Shown: positions 26,101-37,128, counted from the first letter of the stretch. The stretch: 64,000 nucleotides of DNA from Micropterix aruncella (GCA_944548615.1 OX155951.1:39056995-39120994); one strand, 5' to 3'. The notes: generated from the letters alone by a model not told the origin. Made by a program: numbers and translations.

Positions 26101-29100
26101 TTTTATTTATTTCAAATAATTAGCTATAATTTTCAGTCTACATTTTTACAAAAATATTTAATTTCAGCAGGGTATTTGAATTAACAAAAAATAAAGGAAT
26201 TCTTCAGAAATTCCCTATATACTGGAGATTTTTGACCACGAAACTGAAAATAAAATTATTTGATTTATTACACTCATATTTTATGGTTTCGGTTATATAT
26301 TATAAACTAATTTATCATTTTATTTAGTATTTGTAGTACAACTTGTAGTACAGATTTAAATTCGCAAACCATCTAGACGTGAACCATCTAGACCAGTTGA
26401 TTTTTTGTTCTTTGTAGAGTCGATACATTTTTCTATTTCTTGATTGTTGATCGATAGTTTGATCCATATTAAATATAGTTTATGTAGAACTCTTTGGATG
26501 CTTTCCATTTTTCTAGTTTTTATATATTTTTGTTATTGAATTGCTGATTCTCTATGTTTTCTCATTATTTCTGTTGTTTTTTATTTTTCTAGTTTTTATG
26601 TTTTTTTTATTGAATTTTTGAATTTCTACGTTTTTTTTAAGTATTACTTTTTTATAGACTTTCTTATAATTTTATGAGTAAATTGAAATGTATTTTTTTT
26701 TGTAGAAATACCACTAGATAATATGTAATTTCTATACCCAGATCGGGTTTTTGACAATAAATTATTCTTATTCTTATTCTTGAACGATTTTCAGAATGTC
26801 TGAACGTCCACTGACGCAATCATAATTCGTGTCTGTAAGTTCCTCTTTTTCTTGCCTCGATCAAACAATGTCGATTTTTGCTTCAGAGTAATTAAGAGTA
26901 TACATATACTTCTCTTTGATATAATTCTCTTTGATTACCATATCTTTTGCCCTTTCCAGTCTTTCATCTTTTTGTAGAAGCTTTATGTTCATGTAAGTTG
27001 TCCTTGTAAGTTCATGTAAGTGCTTTTGCAATGTTCATGTAAGTTGTCCATCTCAAAATTTTCAAACCATTTTTCAACCAGTTGCTGGTTTCCGATTGAG
27101 CTGAAATTTGGCATACTTCTGTAAGTTCGATGACAATATTATGGCCCATCGAGCTGATTTGATAATGGAGCCGGGATTAAGGGACTGGAACTCCATGATG
27201 GCAAATGGTAGGACAGTCGAATTTGGGCTCGTTTGTTTTGTTATCATGAGTACTTTTTACTCACAACGAGGGTCTGAAGATGTAGCTGGAAGATTGCCAC
27301 TGGAACTCTCTAATGGAATGTGCTAAGATAGTCGAATTCGGGCTCGTTTGTTTTGTTATCATGAGTACTTTTCACTCACAACGAGGGTCTGAAGTTGTAG
27401 CTGGAAGATTGCCAATGGAACTCTCTAATGGAATGTGCTAAGATAGTCGAATTCGGGCTCGTTTGTTTTGTTATCATGAGTACTTTTCACTCACAATGAG
27501 GGTCTGAAGATGTAGCTGGAAGATTGCCACTGGAACTCTCTAATGGAATGTGCTAAGATAGTCGAATTCGGGCTCGTTTGTTTTGTTATCATGAGTACTT
27601 TTCACTCACAACGAGGGTCTGAAGATGTAGCTGGAAGATTGCCACTGGAACTCTCTAATGGAATGCGCTAAGATAGTCGAATTCGGGCTCGTTTGTTTTG
27701 TTATCATGAGTACTTTTCACTCACAATGAGGGTCTGAAGATGTAGCTGGAAGATTGCCACTGGAACTCTCTAATGGAATGTGCTAAGATAGTCGAATTCG
27801 GGCTCGTTTGTTTTGTTATCATGAGTACTTTTCACTCACAACGAGGGTCTGAAGATGTAGCTGGAAGATTGCCACTGGAACTCTCTAATGGAATGCGCTA
27901 AGATAGTCGAATTCGGGCTCGTTTGTTTTGTTATCATGAGTACTTTCCGTTACACATGATGACGAGGATCTGAAGATGTACCCAGGAGATTGTCACTGGA
28001 ACTCCCTGGTGGGAAGTACTTAAAGCTTGATTATTATATTCGGAACTTTTTCAACTAGACTTTTTTTCATATAATGCCTAACAACTGTTTTGTATGTTAT
28101 TTATTTTATTTTATTTATAACGTACAAGAAAAAAAATACAAGGACATACATACTGTTGTACACGAAGAATCATTAAAAACAAACATTAATATAGCGAAAA
28201 ACATAGCTCTATGCATATAAATATTCTAGCATATCCGATATGAGGCGAAATCGCACAACCAACTAGACCTAGAAGGTCTGTCTCTGGCTGTGCTGTGTGT
28301 TTATTGACTCGCAAACTCACGAATTTCATTGAATTTTCAAAGATTTTTATATCTAGCAAATGTGTTTTTTACACAAATTAAAGTAAAATTTAAAGTGTAA
28401 AAAAATGTCTGCAATTAAAGGCGTAAAAAAAACAAAATTTACATTAAATTCAATATATTTAAGTAGGAAATAAGTAATAATACCTACATATATACAATTA
28501 TATGAATATTAAGACTACATTGTAATATAATGGTTAGCTCTAAAATATTGCCTGCAAGCAATACGCTCGCCTTTTCCTACGAATCTAGCGTTTTATTACT
28601 ATTATTATTGTTATTATTATATATGTCATGCTCAAAAGTTATGAAACTGGTATTTAAATAGCCATATTTAGGCGCTATTGAAATGTAATAAAACTCAAAT
28701 TTGTAACTTTAACAAACAATCAACTATCCGGGTTTAAGAAAAAAAATGTTGTCAACGATTGCCAAAAAGCATTGTATGGCCTTAGCTTTGAGAGACCGGC
28801 ACCATGACCATAAAAGTTTGACAATAAACTTGTAGTTTTGCTAATCAACTTATGAAGGGTTACGGGGACATTGTTTTCTCCGTAACCCTTCATAAGTTGA
28901 TTGCAAAACTAAAAGTTTATTGTCATACACTATTGTCAAAGTATTGTCAAAAGCTTATTGTCAAAGTATTCTTTGTGAAAATGGGATACTAATGTCATCT
29001 TGTGGCCTGTTCCCAAACGAATCGAAGCATAAATCAATTATCGAATGAAGGGAGAAGAAAACGTGTGACGACAAACATTATCAAGGTCCGCGCGGCGACG

Positions 29101-32100
29101 GTGGACCTTGATCACTCTTTCCTGTCAGGTCCAGAGGTGGCGTACCTTCTGGTTGACGCTGAGGAGGAACTGTGATGGGAAATACTGATCGAGTATCACA
29201 ATGACTTTTCCACGTTTTCGCTTGTTTTCTGAGGTATAATTTAAATAAAATATATTTTTTGTAGAAACTCTAATATTCTTATTATTATATTATTATTATA
29301 TTGTAGTTTTCGCTTTTTTTCTGAAGTGTAATTTAAGTAAAATATATTTTATTTGGAACCTCCAAAATATTTGGGTTACAGTCAAATTTAACCTATTTTT
29401 CACTCAAACCCTGGCTAAAATGCAACTTTTTAGTATAGTAAATTTTAAAATAGAATTACCAAAATTTTCAAAAAGTTGATATTGATTGTTATTTACCGTA
29501 ACCCGTCTTATACTTGTTTATTTATAAAAAAACAATTAAATATATTAAAAGGAACACAAAACTGTATTTACAATTATTTTTTAATGGTTTTTAAAAATAA
29601 TATTTGTGGTTTGTATATTTATCCACATGTATACATGTATATTTCCGGTTTGTATTCAATTAGACATTTTATTTGACACTAAACACCATATAATTATGTT
29701 AATTTATAAACATTTGGGCATTTGCATATTTAGACAATTACTTACTTGATATTTGAACAGTAAAACCCTGTGACACTCGAGATGACACAACCATTCTAAC
29801 AATACCACACACTTCTAAATCGGTTCAAGCGTTTAGGAGTTATGGTGAAATAAAGAAACGGAAAATATACATAGATGAACCCTGAACACATTTGGTAACT
29901 CTAGACTCCTTTTTTTGGTAGGCAGTCATGTAAAAGCGTTGGGAAGACCCTAAAATACTAATTAATAATTAGTCACAATAGACCTACGTTAGTTACCTGA
30001 TAAAAAATTGGCAGTAAGGTTTGACCAATAATATGTATCGGTGAGATTGTCCTGGAAGGTCCAAAAAATGTCAGGCCGTCGGAATGGAAAATTAAACTCT
30101 GGTTTGGGTCCAAAGTCGATAACTCTAGCTGCAGCAAAATATAACAAAAGAAAATCATACTATTATTCGTTGGCTACTTTCTTAAAATTACATTCGACTT
30201 ATATGTATTATACTGCAATTGCCCAATTTGAAGATCAAACATCAACCTTAGAAGTCTATAGTCGTAGGAGAATTAGAAGAAGACACCAATGTTCCATACC
30301 GAATGGCGAAATCACTATCATCTGTAAATGCCTACGTAAATTTAACTTTTCCCGTGAGCAAAACTTTTGCACTGGATAAGCAAATGCTGAGAAAGATTTA
30401 AAATAAATCACAAGCCCTTCGAAATTCGATGTCATCCTGAACTATAATAGCTTCGCGTGCCTCGGCTGTAATGAAACACGCTATAAATAAATGTGTATAT
30501 AACTGTGTATAATAATAATGTGAATAATATATTCTTCCAAAAATTTTAAGCTATGTGGACTTCAGAAAATCTGGTTTTTGAGCACGTTTACTTCTCCGAA
30601 CTGCATTTATATTGCTTATAAATCAGATGTTTCTAAGAGCCTATTACCTAGTATGTCGAGATCCCCATAATAAAGGTAATTTACATTAATGGAAATTTCG
30701 TTATAAGAGAGTAATTTATAAAATCTGGGAAAAGTTTATTTATTTTATTTCAGGTAGCCCTAATTATTTAATGAGAAAATATAATTAGGGTTACCCACTA
30801 AAAAAAAATTTATTTCCACCTAGAATTATGATATGACCAATTTATTTCTGAACTTCCATTTATATCCGATACCTTTATTATAGGTATTATAACCTACTAG
30901 GTAGTAGGCGCTAAGGCAAGTTGATGACGGCCGTGAGCTGTCGCGTCGTGCGGTCCCAGCGGCGCGGGAACCACGTGAGTACTTGCGAGGATCAATACTG
31001 GAAACGTCTCAACGCCCAATTCGTCACGTGAGCCGCGTTAGTTAACCTAGTCTAGAAAGCTCCAAAGCCCGTGTCAGAGAGAGAGAGGCGCTCAAGTACC
31101 TACATGGACGGACGAGTCACGGAAAACCCTGAGCCTATGCCACCGGAACAGCCGCACGAAAGACCAGCTGCGCGAGTCCTAGCCCAGCTACTTCTACCCA
31201 CCGCCTTGGGGTCTCCGAGTGGCTGCGTCCCCGCGCGTATTGGTACTCGTACCCCCAGAGGGGCGCAGCTGACCGCCACCTTTAAGTAGGAGGTAGTTAC
31301 GGCTGGAGCCGAGTACACTCAACAAGCTATGAAAATAGAGTTGTGAACTACAACGGATGAACGTTGTAGTTGACAACTCGTTGTCACGCTGCGCTGCGCT
31401 CACTTCACGGATCGTTCTATCTCCCGTGAAGTGAGCTCAGAAGACTTGGACAAAACAGTCCACCGTCAAGCTTCGCCACATACCCGTAAGAGGCCAAAGC
31501 CTTATCCGCGAGATAACCAGGTATGTTACCCAGGGGGCTTACACTCACGCCCTTACTTCTAATTGAGACCAGATTATTCTGGTCTCTCGACTGGTTACTA
31601 GCTCGAGGTCGCTTGCGCGGTCCTCCCCCTTACGAAGCGGTGAAACGGTGTAAACCGAATCTATCGCGGACCACGGCATCCTTTGCCCGGCTGTTCACCC
31701 AGGATCGGGTAGCCGATGGTCGTTTCAAGAGCAGTCGCCGTAAGGTCCGCAACCACCCCCGCTCTATAGGAAACAGTACTGCTTCCAGACTCCCCTGATT
31801 GTAGTTTGTTTCTACTCTTTATTGTGAAAATTTCACAGTCAGAGTGCACAATAGATTGGCTCACGCCGCACGGTGCGCAGAGCGTTCAGGAGCGCCAGAA
31901 GGTTGACCCCTAGTGAAAACTAGCCCTAAGGGCAGAATCCTGCCCGGGCTCGCACTTCATGCGTGGAGGCCGCCGGATGGGCGTTGACCCGTGAGTGTCA
32001 CCAACCCGGAACAAAATGTGTCTTCGTGGCCAACTCAGCAAGGGCCCATTAGCACCTAACAACAAGCTATCCAGGGAGAGGTTATACGTCTCAAGAGAGT

Positions 32101-35100
32101 CCCCGCGCAAATAGCGCGGGGACTTTAATGAGACAGGTAATCCCCGCGCAAATAGCTAGCGGAAGACTTTACTGGTATTTTAACAGGGCCCGTCGACTAA
32201 GGCTGCTTTAAATTGATCCAGTAGCTGGATTCAGCGTCACTGGGTTCCCTTGTTGGATCAGCATGGGCACTGGGCCGCGCCGTTTACACGCATTCAGTAG
32301 TTATCGGTAAAAACATCGAAGCGAATTAAATGCATCATCAAGAAAACTTTGCGCGTTATTACTAGACTCAATTATTTTATATTAATTTCAACGACGTCTA
32401 TTGTTAGGCGTTCAATATTTATTCCGAGAGACCAGACTGGGAAAAGAAGAGTACTAGCGGAGACAAAAGCAGGGCGAGGAAGGCAGTTACATACGGCGGC
32501 AGCAGACGCATCATCGAAGTGTTATAATGATACCGAGGAAAAGGAGGCGGCGACTAGGTGCAATGCCATACAGTTGATTTTGAGCAGTTCTCTTTTTTCT
32601 ATGATTATATTTAAAAAAATTCATTGATCAAATTAATAACGATGAAATAATCATTAACTAATATGCGAGGGCCACACACATGATTCCGGAGTGAAGAAGA
32701 AAAAATATAATGAAAGGCTAAAAGCAATTTATTGTTTCTCAAAATGTTCCCCGTGAGCGTTAATACACTGTTTCATATAAACCAATTTTATATTAAAAAG
32801 TGTATTAACGCTCACGGTTAAACGCACACATGTAACGGAACTTAAGCGTTTTTCGATATTTTCAATATCAGCGTTTTTCCGCAACAATTTTATCGTCACC
32901 GCCACATGTAATTATAACGCTTTTCGAATATCTGCCAAACGCACAACTCCTCAAATATTTCAAAACGCACAACACCTCAAACATTAATCTTTTAACTTTT
33001 AACATTTGTTGAAGATATTTATCGTGAACAACTTCCATATTTTCTTCCTAAAATATACAAGTTCTCCACTAGCGAGGGAGTTATGTAACGGCCCTTAAGT
33101 ACCGTTACATGCGATTAACAAATGCATCGATTTCCAGTGACACTGACACAAGCTATTATTTTGACTCGTGAAGCGATAAATCAGCACGATGAAACAATAC
33201 TTTTATTCGGAATATTTCGGATTGCATCATTTCCCGGCCTATATAAACCGGCGAAAAATCAACAAGTATCATTCCTCGAGTGATCACCTCCCCCAAGGTT
33301 GCGACGGCATACTCGCTACCCCTCTCACGAGGTCGCTCAACGAGTCCGGCTCCTTAGTTTCCTATCCTTATCTGTCTCAGTCGCGAAGCATCAGTCTGCA
33401 ATCACACAGACTTGAGCCGTGCCCAGTACAAGATACTAGGAGCACAAATACAATCCTCATCCACCGACAACATAACCTATTCGGGAAGCGTTATAACTGA
33501 CAATATCGAACTTTCGATCAATTCAATAAATACCTTCTGATTCACTCAAACACGCCTTTCAATACGGAGATAACCCGTAAGTTGATACCACCACCTCACA
33601 CCGAACAACTTGGAGTCTAGTGAGGGGTGGTCCCTCACACACATATAAACCAATTTTAATAACATTTATTCTACTCCTTCTTGGTGACCTCAGAAACGTG
33701 TTTTTCATATTCTTTGATAGCCTACGCTGGCGACGAAAATCGTTGACCGCGTCATTTGTTCTTAATTTTTGGGAAAAAGAAAAATTCACAAGGTGTTATA
33801 TCGGGACTATATGGACTCATAAGTTGTATGTACGTGTTATGCCTTCAAAAATTCGTTTGTCTATCTGGTCGTATGAGAGCTGGCATTGTCATGGTGATGA
33901 TAAAACGTTTACGGTTGCTTATAAAGAATTCGTCAATAACCTCCGGTAAGTAAACGCTCGTGTACCAATCAGCATTCAGGATACGATGATTCTCCAATTC
34001 AACAGTAGGCACACGTCTAGTTTTCCTAAAAAATAATTGATCATCTTCTTCGTGGCGCTTTGCACGCGCGCCGCTTTGGTTGAGTTCGGTTCATATTAAA
34101 AGACTCAAATGGTCGATTGCTGCTTTGTCTCGGGGTTGTATCTATAAATGCCAATTTCTTAAACTGTTACTAATTTCCACATTAGTCGCCTCTTTATTGT
34201 TCTACAACTTCCTCCTTCATGACTTTTTCCTAGGACGAAGGGCCGAAAAGTTAGCTAGTCAATTAAGACAAAAAAACGTGAGATTTTTTTTTATTAGATA
34301 ATTTTCAACGCGGATATCTCGGTTTTATGCAAGATAACGAAGAATTGAATAAATTCAATCTTGTGGTACATTTTATCAGCTTTAATTTTGCATTCATTAA
34401 ACTTATCGCTAGGACGCATAGTTTCCGAGATATTAGCAAAAAATAAAAAAAGGTTTTTCTAGGTGCCCCATCCCTTTCCCTCACCTCTTATATATAGGAG
34501 TGCAGACTTTTAGTATGTTTACCTTCTAATATAACCAAACATAGTCCCATAGTCAAAAAATGTGTTATACGCTATATATAGCTAAATTGTAATTCGCTAT
34601 ATAATCAATGGTACAGCCGTGATTCTTAATTAGTTTACTGTTTTTTTTGACAGAATTTTGATGATAATAGATGCTTATTTCCTGTCTTTCGAAAAGTTTT
34701 GTTTTTATCATTTTAAGTATAGAAGAAATCCAGTAGGTAAGACACAAAATCGTGCCCTTGGATTTTGTTGTGTTGTTTTAATGGTTAATTTTCTGAAAAA
34801 AAATGCTATTGCTATTCTTTCGAAAAGCGTTAAAATTATTTAAAGATTTTTACTCTTAAGAATAGGAGAGATGGCAGAAGCCTAATGTATCTGCACAAAC
34901 TCCTTAACGGCAGGATAGACTCACCAGTTTTATTAGGAGCGTTTAATTTCAACGTACCATCCAGACGACTGATGCAGCACCTAAAATTTCACCTTTTTAT
35001 TTCGAAGACATATCAATCTTTCCACAATCCTAAATCACGTGCGCCGGTTATACAATGCCATAACCTATAATACCTATTGTTTTTTTTCCAACCTGCGACC

Positions 35101-37007
35101 CCTAACATTTAAATCCATTTTAGAGACTAAATTATGAGACAGATTGATGATTTACCGTATGTATTATTATTTTTTAAAGACAATATTAAATATATAGTAA
35201 TGTTTTTTTTTATTTCAATCTAAATTTATTGCATTTTTTTTATATTCGTTAAGAATAGCAGTTTTTATATAATTACTTTTTTTGTGAATTTTCAGATAAT
35301 GACACATAAAGCAGTTATTAATTAAGCATGCGGAGTAAATATAGGATATTATACACTAATTAGTAATTATGTAAAAATATTTCTAATAATCAATGTATTT
35401 GTTAGAGTATTGTTTAACAACTGGGGGACGTATTAAAAAATAATAAAAAAAACATCACGGAGATGCCGATATGCCACCCTTTCTATGATCTAGCCGAATT
35501 TGAGAAACATGACTTTTCAAATATTGTGCCCATTTAAATTACTTAAAAAGTAGTCTTATTGTCTGTTTATTTTATTTGGTCTTATATTTGTACATTTAGT
35601 TTTTAAATACATGGCATAGCTGTAATTTGATTATTTAACATTTTACTGACAATTTGAATATTACGATGAATAATTTTACTGCATATTTTTTTGCGAATTA
35701 TTAACTATTTCAAATATGAGGCTTCTATTTTGAGTATTTATATGTATATTAGGAGTTTGACAATCTAGTAGTTAAATTCTTGACTACCTATGTATGTTTA
35801 GTAAAGAGTATGGTAGTAAAGAGACTTTCTACCTAACACAATTATTTTGACTCGTCCAAGAGCGGTTTTTAGCCGTCAATTGGACACGACGAAAATGTAA
35901 TGTATTGTAATTCTAAATAAATAACTAAATAAATATATTTCGACGTGTTTTCGCGCGCTTGCCGCCGCGCCGCTCGCATCGCACTCTCAGACCGATAAAA
36001 AGGGGGGGGGGGGAGGGGGCACACACCCCTGAATGAGCCACGTGTACCAAGTAGTAAAGTAATGTCGTTAATAATCAGTGAACATTTTATTATAAAGTAC
36101 ATTTGCTTGTTCCACAGTCGAATTCGCTATAAAAACCAACACAAATATCGCAATTGATTACCTAACAAAGGTTTTCCATCACTGCATCGCATTGCCAAAA
36201 AACCCTAATATGTTATGCTCGTTCTACGCGTTGGCCAATGCTTTGGCCACTGCCTACGTATCTCTCGCTTTTTACACGACTGCACAACAAAAAAGGAGTG
36301 TAAGGGTGCTACCACACCAATCGATCGATCATCGCTTGATTGTATCGATCGACGGTAGAATTGAATCAGTCGACATCGATCGTCAATTGTTAGTGTGGCA
36401 ACAACTGACGATCGACGTCGACTCATCCATTATATTGTCGAACGATGAAATCGATCGATGATCGACGCGCTCTATTGTGTTCAGGGTTCATCTATGTATG
36501 TTTTCGGTTTCTTTATTCCACCATAACTTCTAAACGCTTGAACCAATTTAAAAGTGTGTGGTGTTGTTAGAATCGCTATGTTATCATTAGTGTCATAGGG
36601 TACTGACCAAATATCAAGTAAGTATATATAGTGTTTAGTGTGAAATGAAAGCTCTGATTGAGTACATTTCGGAAATATACATGTATCTATGTGTATAAAT
36701 ATATAAACCACACATATTTTAAAAAACCGTCATAAAAATAATAAATATTACAATACTTCACTTTCTGTAACGGCAGTCGTGTTTTATTATTCTTTCTATT
36801 ATATTTACTTGTTCCTATACATTTTTACCACTTCACAATAGTGCCAACTCGCGACCACCTTAGCGATACGGCCAAGCATTTGCCAACATGTAGAGCGGGC
36901 ATTACGCAATCGCAAACTCAAAATGTGAATAACGCTTGTCACTTACCTGAACAAATTGCCACCAATATCAAAGCCAGACCATTGCAATAATAATTCGAAT
37001 GCGCCAT
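20171..37007 (-). CDS. Gene B: Na+/K+-ATPase beta subunit-like protein with signal peptide (6 exons)
   Basis: Exons, in transcription order: 37007-36947, 30128-29997, 25700-25528, 21739-21629, 21553-21379, 20376-20171. The lengths sum to 858 bases, 285 residues plus stop, and all phases join. Exon 1 starts MAHSNYYC then GLALILVAICS, a signal peptide. Exon 2 gives VIDFGPKPEF and two NLT glycosylation sites. Exon 3 has LEC, DFYPC and GDGTPCIFIKLD. Exon 4 is MSGFIPEEF with LPQDMPKDLKEYI. Exon 5 is LWISCEGF, IPGPIEYYPN, FRGPLIAVQFKNPT. Exon 6 is NIICKAWAMNC, then a tail about 35 residues beyond the usual LMVD end. The first of the six ectodomain cysteines is missing, and an extra one follows CKAWAMN. 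The exon 1 link is the weakest part: it crosses a 6.8-kb repeat-filled intron and rests on strand, phase and resemblance to gene A. Confidence 0.82.
20645..20999 (+). repeat. Dispersed repeat S, copy 1 (inverted partner at 37236-37585)
   Basis: AAAGATTAATC-like text, GTGCCATCTACAAGTTGCG and GTAGTAAAATCCTA recur reverse-complemented at 37.24 kb (TAGGATTTTACTATAACATG, GTGTAGATGGCACT). In the last intron of gene B. Confidence 0.6.
21760..23150. other. Intron 3 of gene B, right flank of exon 4: AT-rich, no gene
   Basis: Simple AT-rich DNA with no recognisable domain on either strand. The only ordered feature nearby is a short (TA)12 tract at 23153-23177. Confidence 0.4.
23153..23177. repeat. (TA)n, 25 bp
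   Basis: Short TA dinucleotide tract in intron 3 of gene B. Confidence 0.95.
23380..23755. repeat. Minisatellite, three units of about 119 bp
   Basis: AAGGTCTGAT recurs at about 23500 and 23620, and a diverged AAGGTTATAA near 23740. Each unit has a GAAGCCGGAA.A.AGG.ACTGGC core and GGACTTGTTAGAAA. The core resembles that of the 115-bp repeats at 27.2-28.0 kb. Confidence 0.75.
23881..24534 (+). mobile_element. DNA element with CCGACTTC terminal repeats and internal minisatellite
   Basis: The left end is CCGACTTCAAAAAAAGGAGG and the right end AAAAAACGAAGTCGG. Inside, three units of 112-118 bp start at about 24171, 24289 and 24401 (GGGTTGGCT.C.GACGAG, CTCCTCAACGGTC, CACCATGACATGGCT). Ends of this type are widespread in moth and butterfly genomes. 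No protein encoded. A split copy lies at 11265-12115. Confidence 0.7.
24935..25420 (+). mobile_element. Dispersed element P, uninterrupted copy
   Basis: GAGACGATTAAGACCGTTTC, GAAGTCTGTCTATGAGTCTG, a TG run, TTTGAGCTGAAATTTGGCAT and a G-rich stretch (about 25373-25395) follow each other here without a break. This shows the original state of the 7490-8620 copy. In intron 3 of gene B. Confidence 0.6.
25765..25940 (-). pseudogene. Decayed duplicate of gene B exon 3
   Basis: The block repeats exon 3 and its upstream intron (25528-25740) in the same orientation about 166 bp further upstream. It keeps the acceptor (CATTCCTGTTATAG) and opens DHMKRNAP in frame, but a TAA follows GTGTACAAACG.GG.TTGAAAC about 21 codons in. 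The 3' half of the exon, with the DFYPC and GTPC cysteines and the donor, is missing. It is a local tandem duplication that has lost coding capacity. Confidence 0.75.
25941..26690. other. AT-rich stretch of gene B intron 2, no gene
   Basis: No coding signal. The right part may be the 3' UTR of the LINE whose tail follows. Confidence 0.35.
26690..26790 (+). mobile_element. LINE 3' terminus with (TTCTTA)n tail
   Basis: GTAGAAATACCACT, TTTCTATACCCAGATCGGGT and a TTCTTA tail match, reversed, the sequence next to the insertion point at 55313 (and 59807). It identifies the 3' end of that LINE family. Confidence 0.6.
27061..28015. repeat. 115-bp minisatellite, six full units plus diverged ends
   Basis: The start GTCGAATTCGGGCTCGTTTG falls at 27216, 27331, 27446, 27561, 27676, 27791 and 27906, exactly 115 bp apart. 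A diverged precursor unit precedes it (27061-27215) and a diverged final unit ends near 28015. Units alternate at two positions (AACGAGG or AATGAGG; GAATGCGCT or GAATGTGCT), suggesting a 230-bp higher-order step. No protein reading survives through the array. It lies in intron 2 of gene B. Confidence 0.9.
28016..28815. other. AT-rich stretch of gene B intron 2, no gene
   Basis: Nothing recognisable on either strand. Confidence 0.35.
28819..28925. repeat. Long imperfect hairpin, about 46-bp arms
   Basis: TGACAATAAACTT, GTTTTGC.AATCAACTTATG and AAGGGTTACGG are mirrored across a 14-base loop (28866-28879). Strong palindrome of MITE type in intron 2 of gene B. Confidence 0.75.
28926..29745. other. 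Gene B intron 2 near exon 2, no gene
   Basis: No coding signal. A slightly GC-richer piece at about 29070-29180 is unassigned. Confidence 0.3.
29750..29900 (-). repeat. Dispersed repeat T, copy 1 (inverted partner at 36478-36630)
   Basis: TTCAAGCGTTTAGGAGTTAT and ACATAGATGAACCCTGAACA are reverse-complemented at 36478 onward. The pair brackets exon 2 of gene B and the whole 30-36 kb region. Confidence 0.65.
30905..31335. other. GC-rich island of unknown origin
   Basis: Base composition jumps here (GTCGCGTCGTGCGGTCCCAG, GGCGCGGGAACCACGTGAG) in an otherwise AT-rich intron. There is a plus-strand open frame at 31071-31289 and others on the minus strand, none with a domain I recognise. It ends where the R-repeat begins, so it may be part of a larger mobile element. 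Confidence 0.4.
31336..32003 (-). repeat. R-repeat copy 4 (near full length)
   Basis: It shares nearly all blocks with copy 1, for example GTGAGCTCAGAAGACTTGGA, CCCAGGATCGGGTAGCCGAT and CATGCGTGGAGGCCGCCGGA. About 40 extra bases sit near 31800-31838. At its terminus GAGTTGTGAACTACAACG faces CGTTGTAGTTGACAACTC across six bases, so two R termini lie head to head. Confidence 0.7.
32098..32124. repeat. Perfect GC hairpin
   Basis: AGTCCCCGCGC is mirrored by GCGCGGGGACT across AAATA. A second half copy (TCCCCGCGCAAATAGC) follows about 40 bases later. Confidence 0.7.
32700..32790 (-). pseudogene. Mariner transposase C-terminus (separated fragment)
   Basis: The minus strand reads MKQCINAHGEHFEKQ then TAA, the standard last residues of a mariner transposase. 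The rest of the gene lies at 33642-34180, beyond an 851-bp insertion. Confidence 0.75.
32791..33641. mobile_element. 851-bp insertion in mariner, with LTR-like features
   Basis: CATATAAACCAATTTTA stands on both sides (32774-32790 and 33642-33658), a 17-bp duplication bracketing the insert. Inside, TGTAACGG...CTTAAG occurs twice (about 32831 and 33083). A TATATAAA box lies near 33241 and AATAAA near 33526. The block from 33083 resembles a solo LTR, but a 17-bp duplication is too long for one, so the identity is open. The first bases (AGTGTATTAACGCTCACGG) are an inverted copy of the adjacent mariner end. Confidence 0.45.
33642..34185 (-). pseudogene. Mariner transposase, main fragment (frameshifted)
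   Basis: Read on the minus strand: YNPETKQQSTI, then LENHRILNADWYTSVYLPEV, a degenerate HHDNASSHT block (H-NASSHTT in a second frame), SPYSPDITPCEFFFFPK and RGQRFSSPEEAIKEYEKHV. These are the catalytic-core and C-terminal signatures of mariner (DD34D). Frameshifts and stops are scattered through it, and the N-terminal DNA-binding part is absent. Together with 32700-32790 it forms one dead mariner copy in intron 1 of gene B. Confidence 0.8.
34186..36300. other. Gene B intron 1, AT-rich, no gene recognised
   Basis: Several small open frames, none with a domain I can name. A G12-A-G5 run lies at about 36002-36019. Confidence 0.35.
36306..36470. repeat. CGAT-rich palindromic block
   Basis: ATCGATCGAT motifs recur in both directions. 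CCACACCAATCGATCGATCA on the left is approximately mirrored around TTAGTGTGG. It has the look of a small palindromic DNA transposon. Confidence 0.45.
36478..36700 (+). repeat. Dispersed repeat T, copy 2
   Basis: Inverted partner of the 29750-29900 block (GGGTTCATCTATGTATGTTT, ATAACTTCTAAACGCTTGAA). Confidence 0.65.
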
Positions 37008-37128
37008 TGCTAAGCGACCGCACGTTGCGGCGTCGCTGCAGATCAATGAGGTGCATCTAGAAAACTATTCAATTTGTTTATTACCTAATAGGTAATTCGC
37101 CAATTACCGTAATTGACCTATTTATAGC

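Noticed and set aside
27216..28015. Possible CRISPR-like array
   Set aside because: Units are directly tandem at 115 bp with no unique spacers, and the genome is an insect's.
30041..30379. 112-codon plus-strand frame
   Set aside because: It overlaps exon 2 of gene B in antisense and shows no domain.
33083..33600. Definite solo LTR
   Set aside because: TATA and AATAAA are present, but I could not define TG...CA ends or a 4-6 bp duplication. It is kept only as a possibility.
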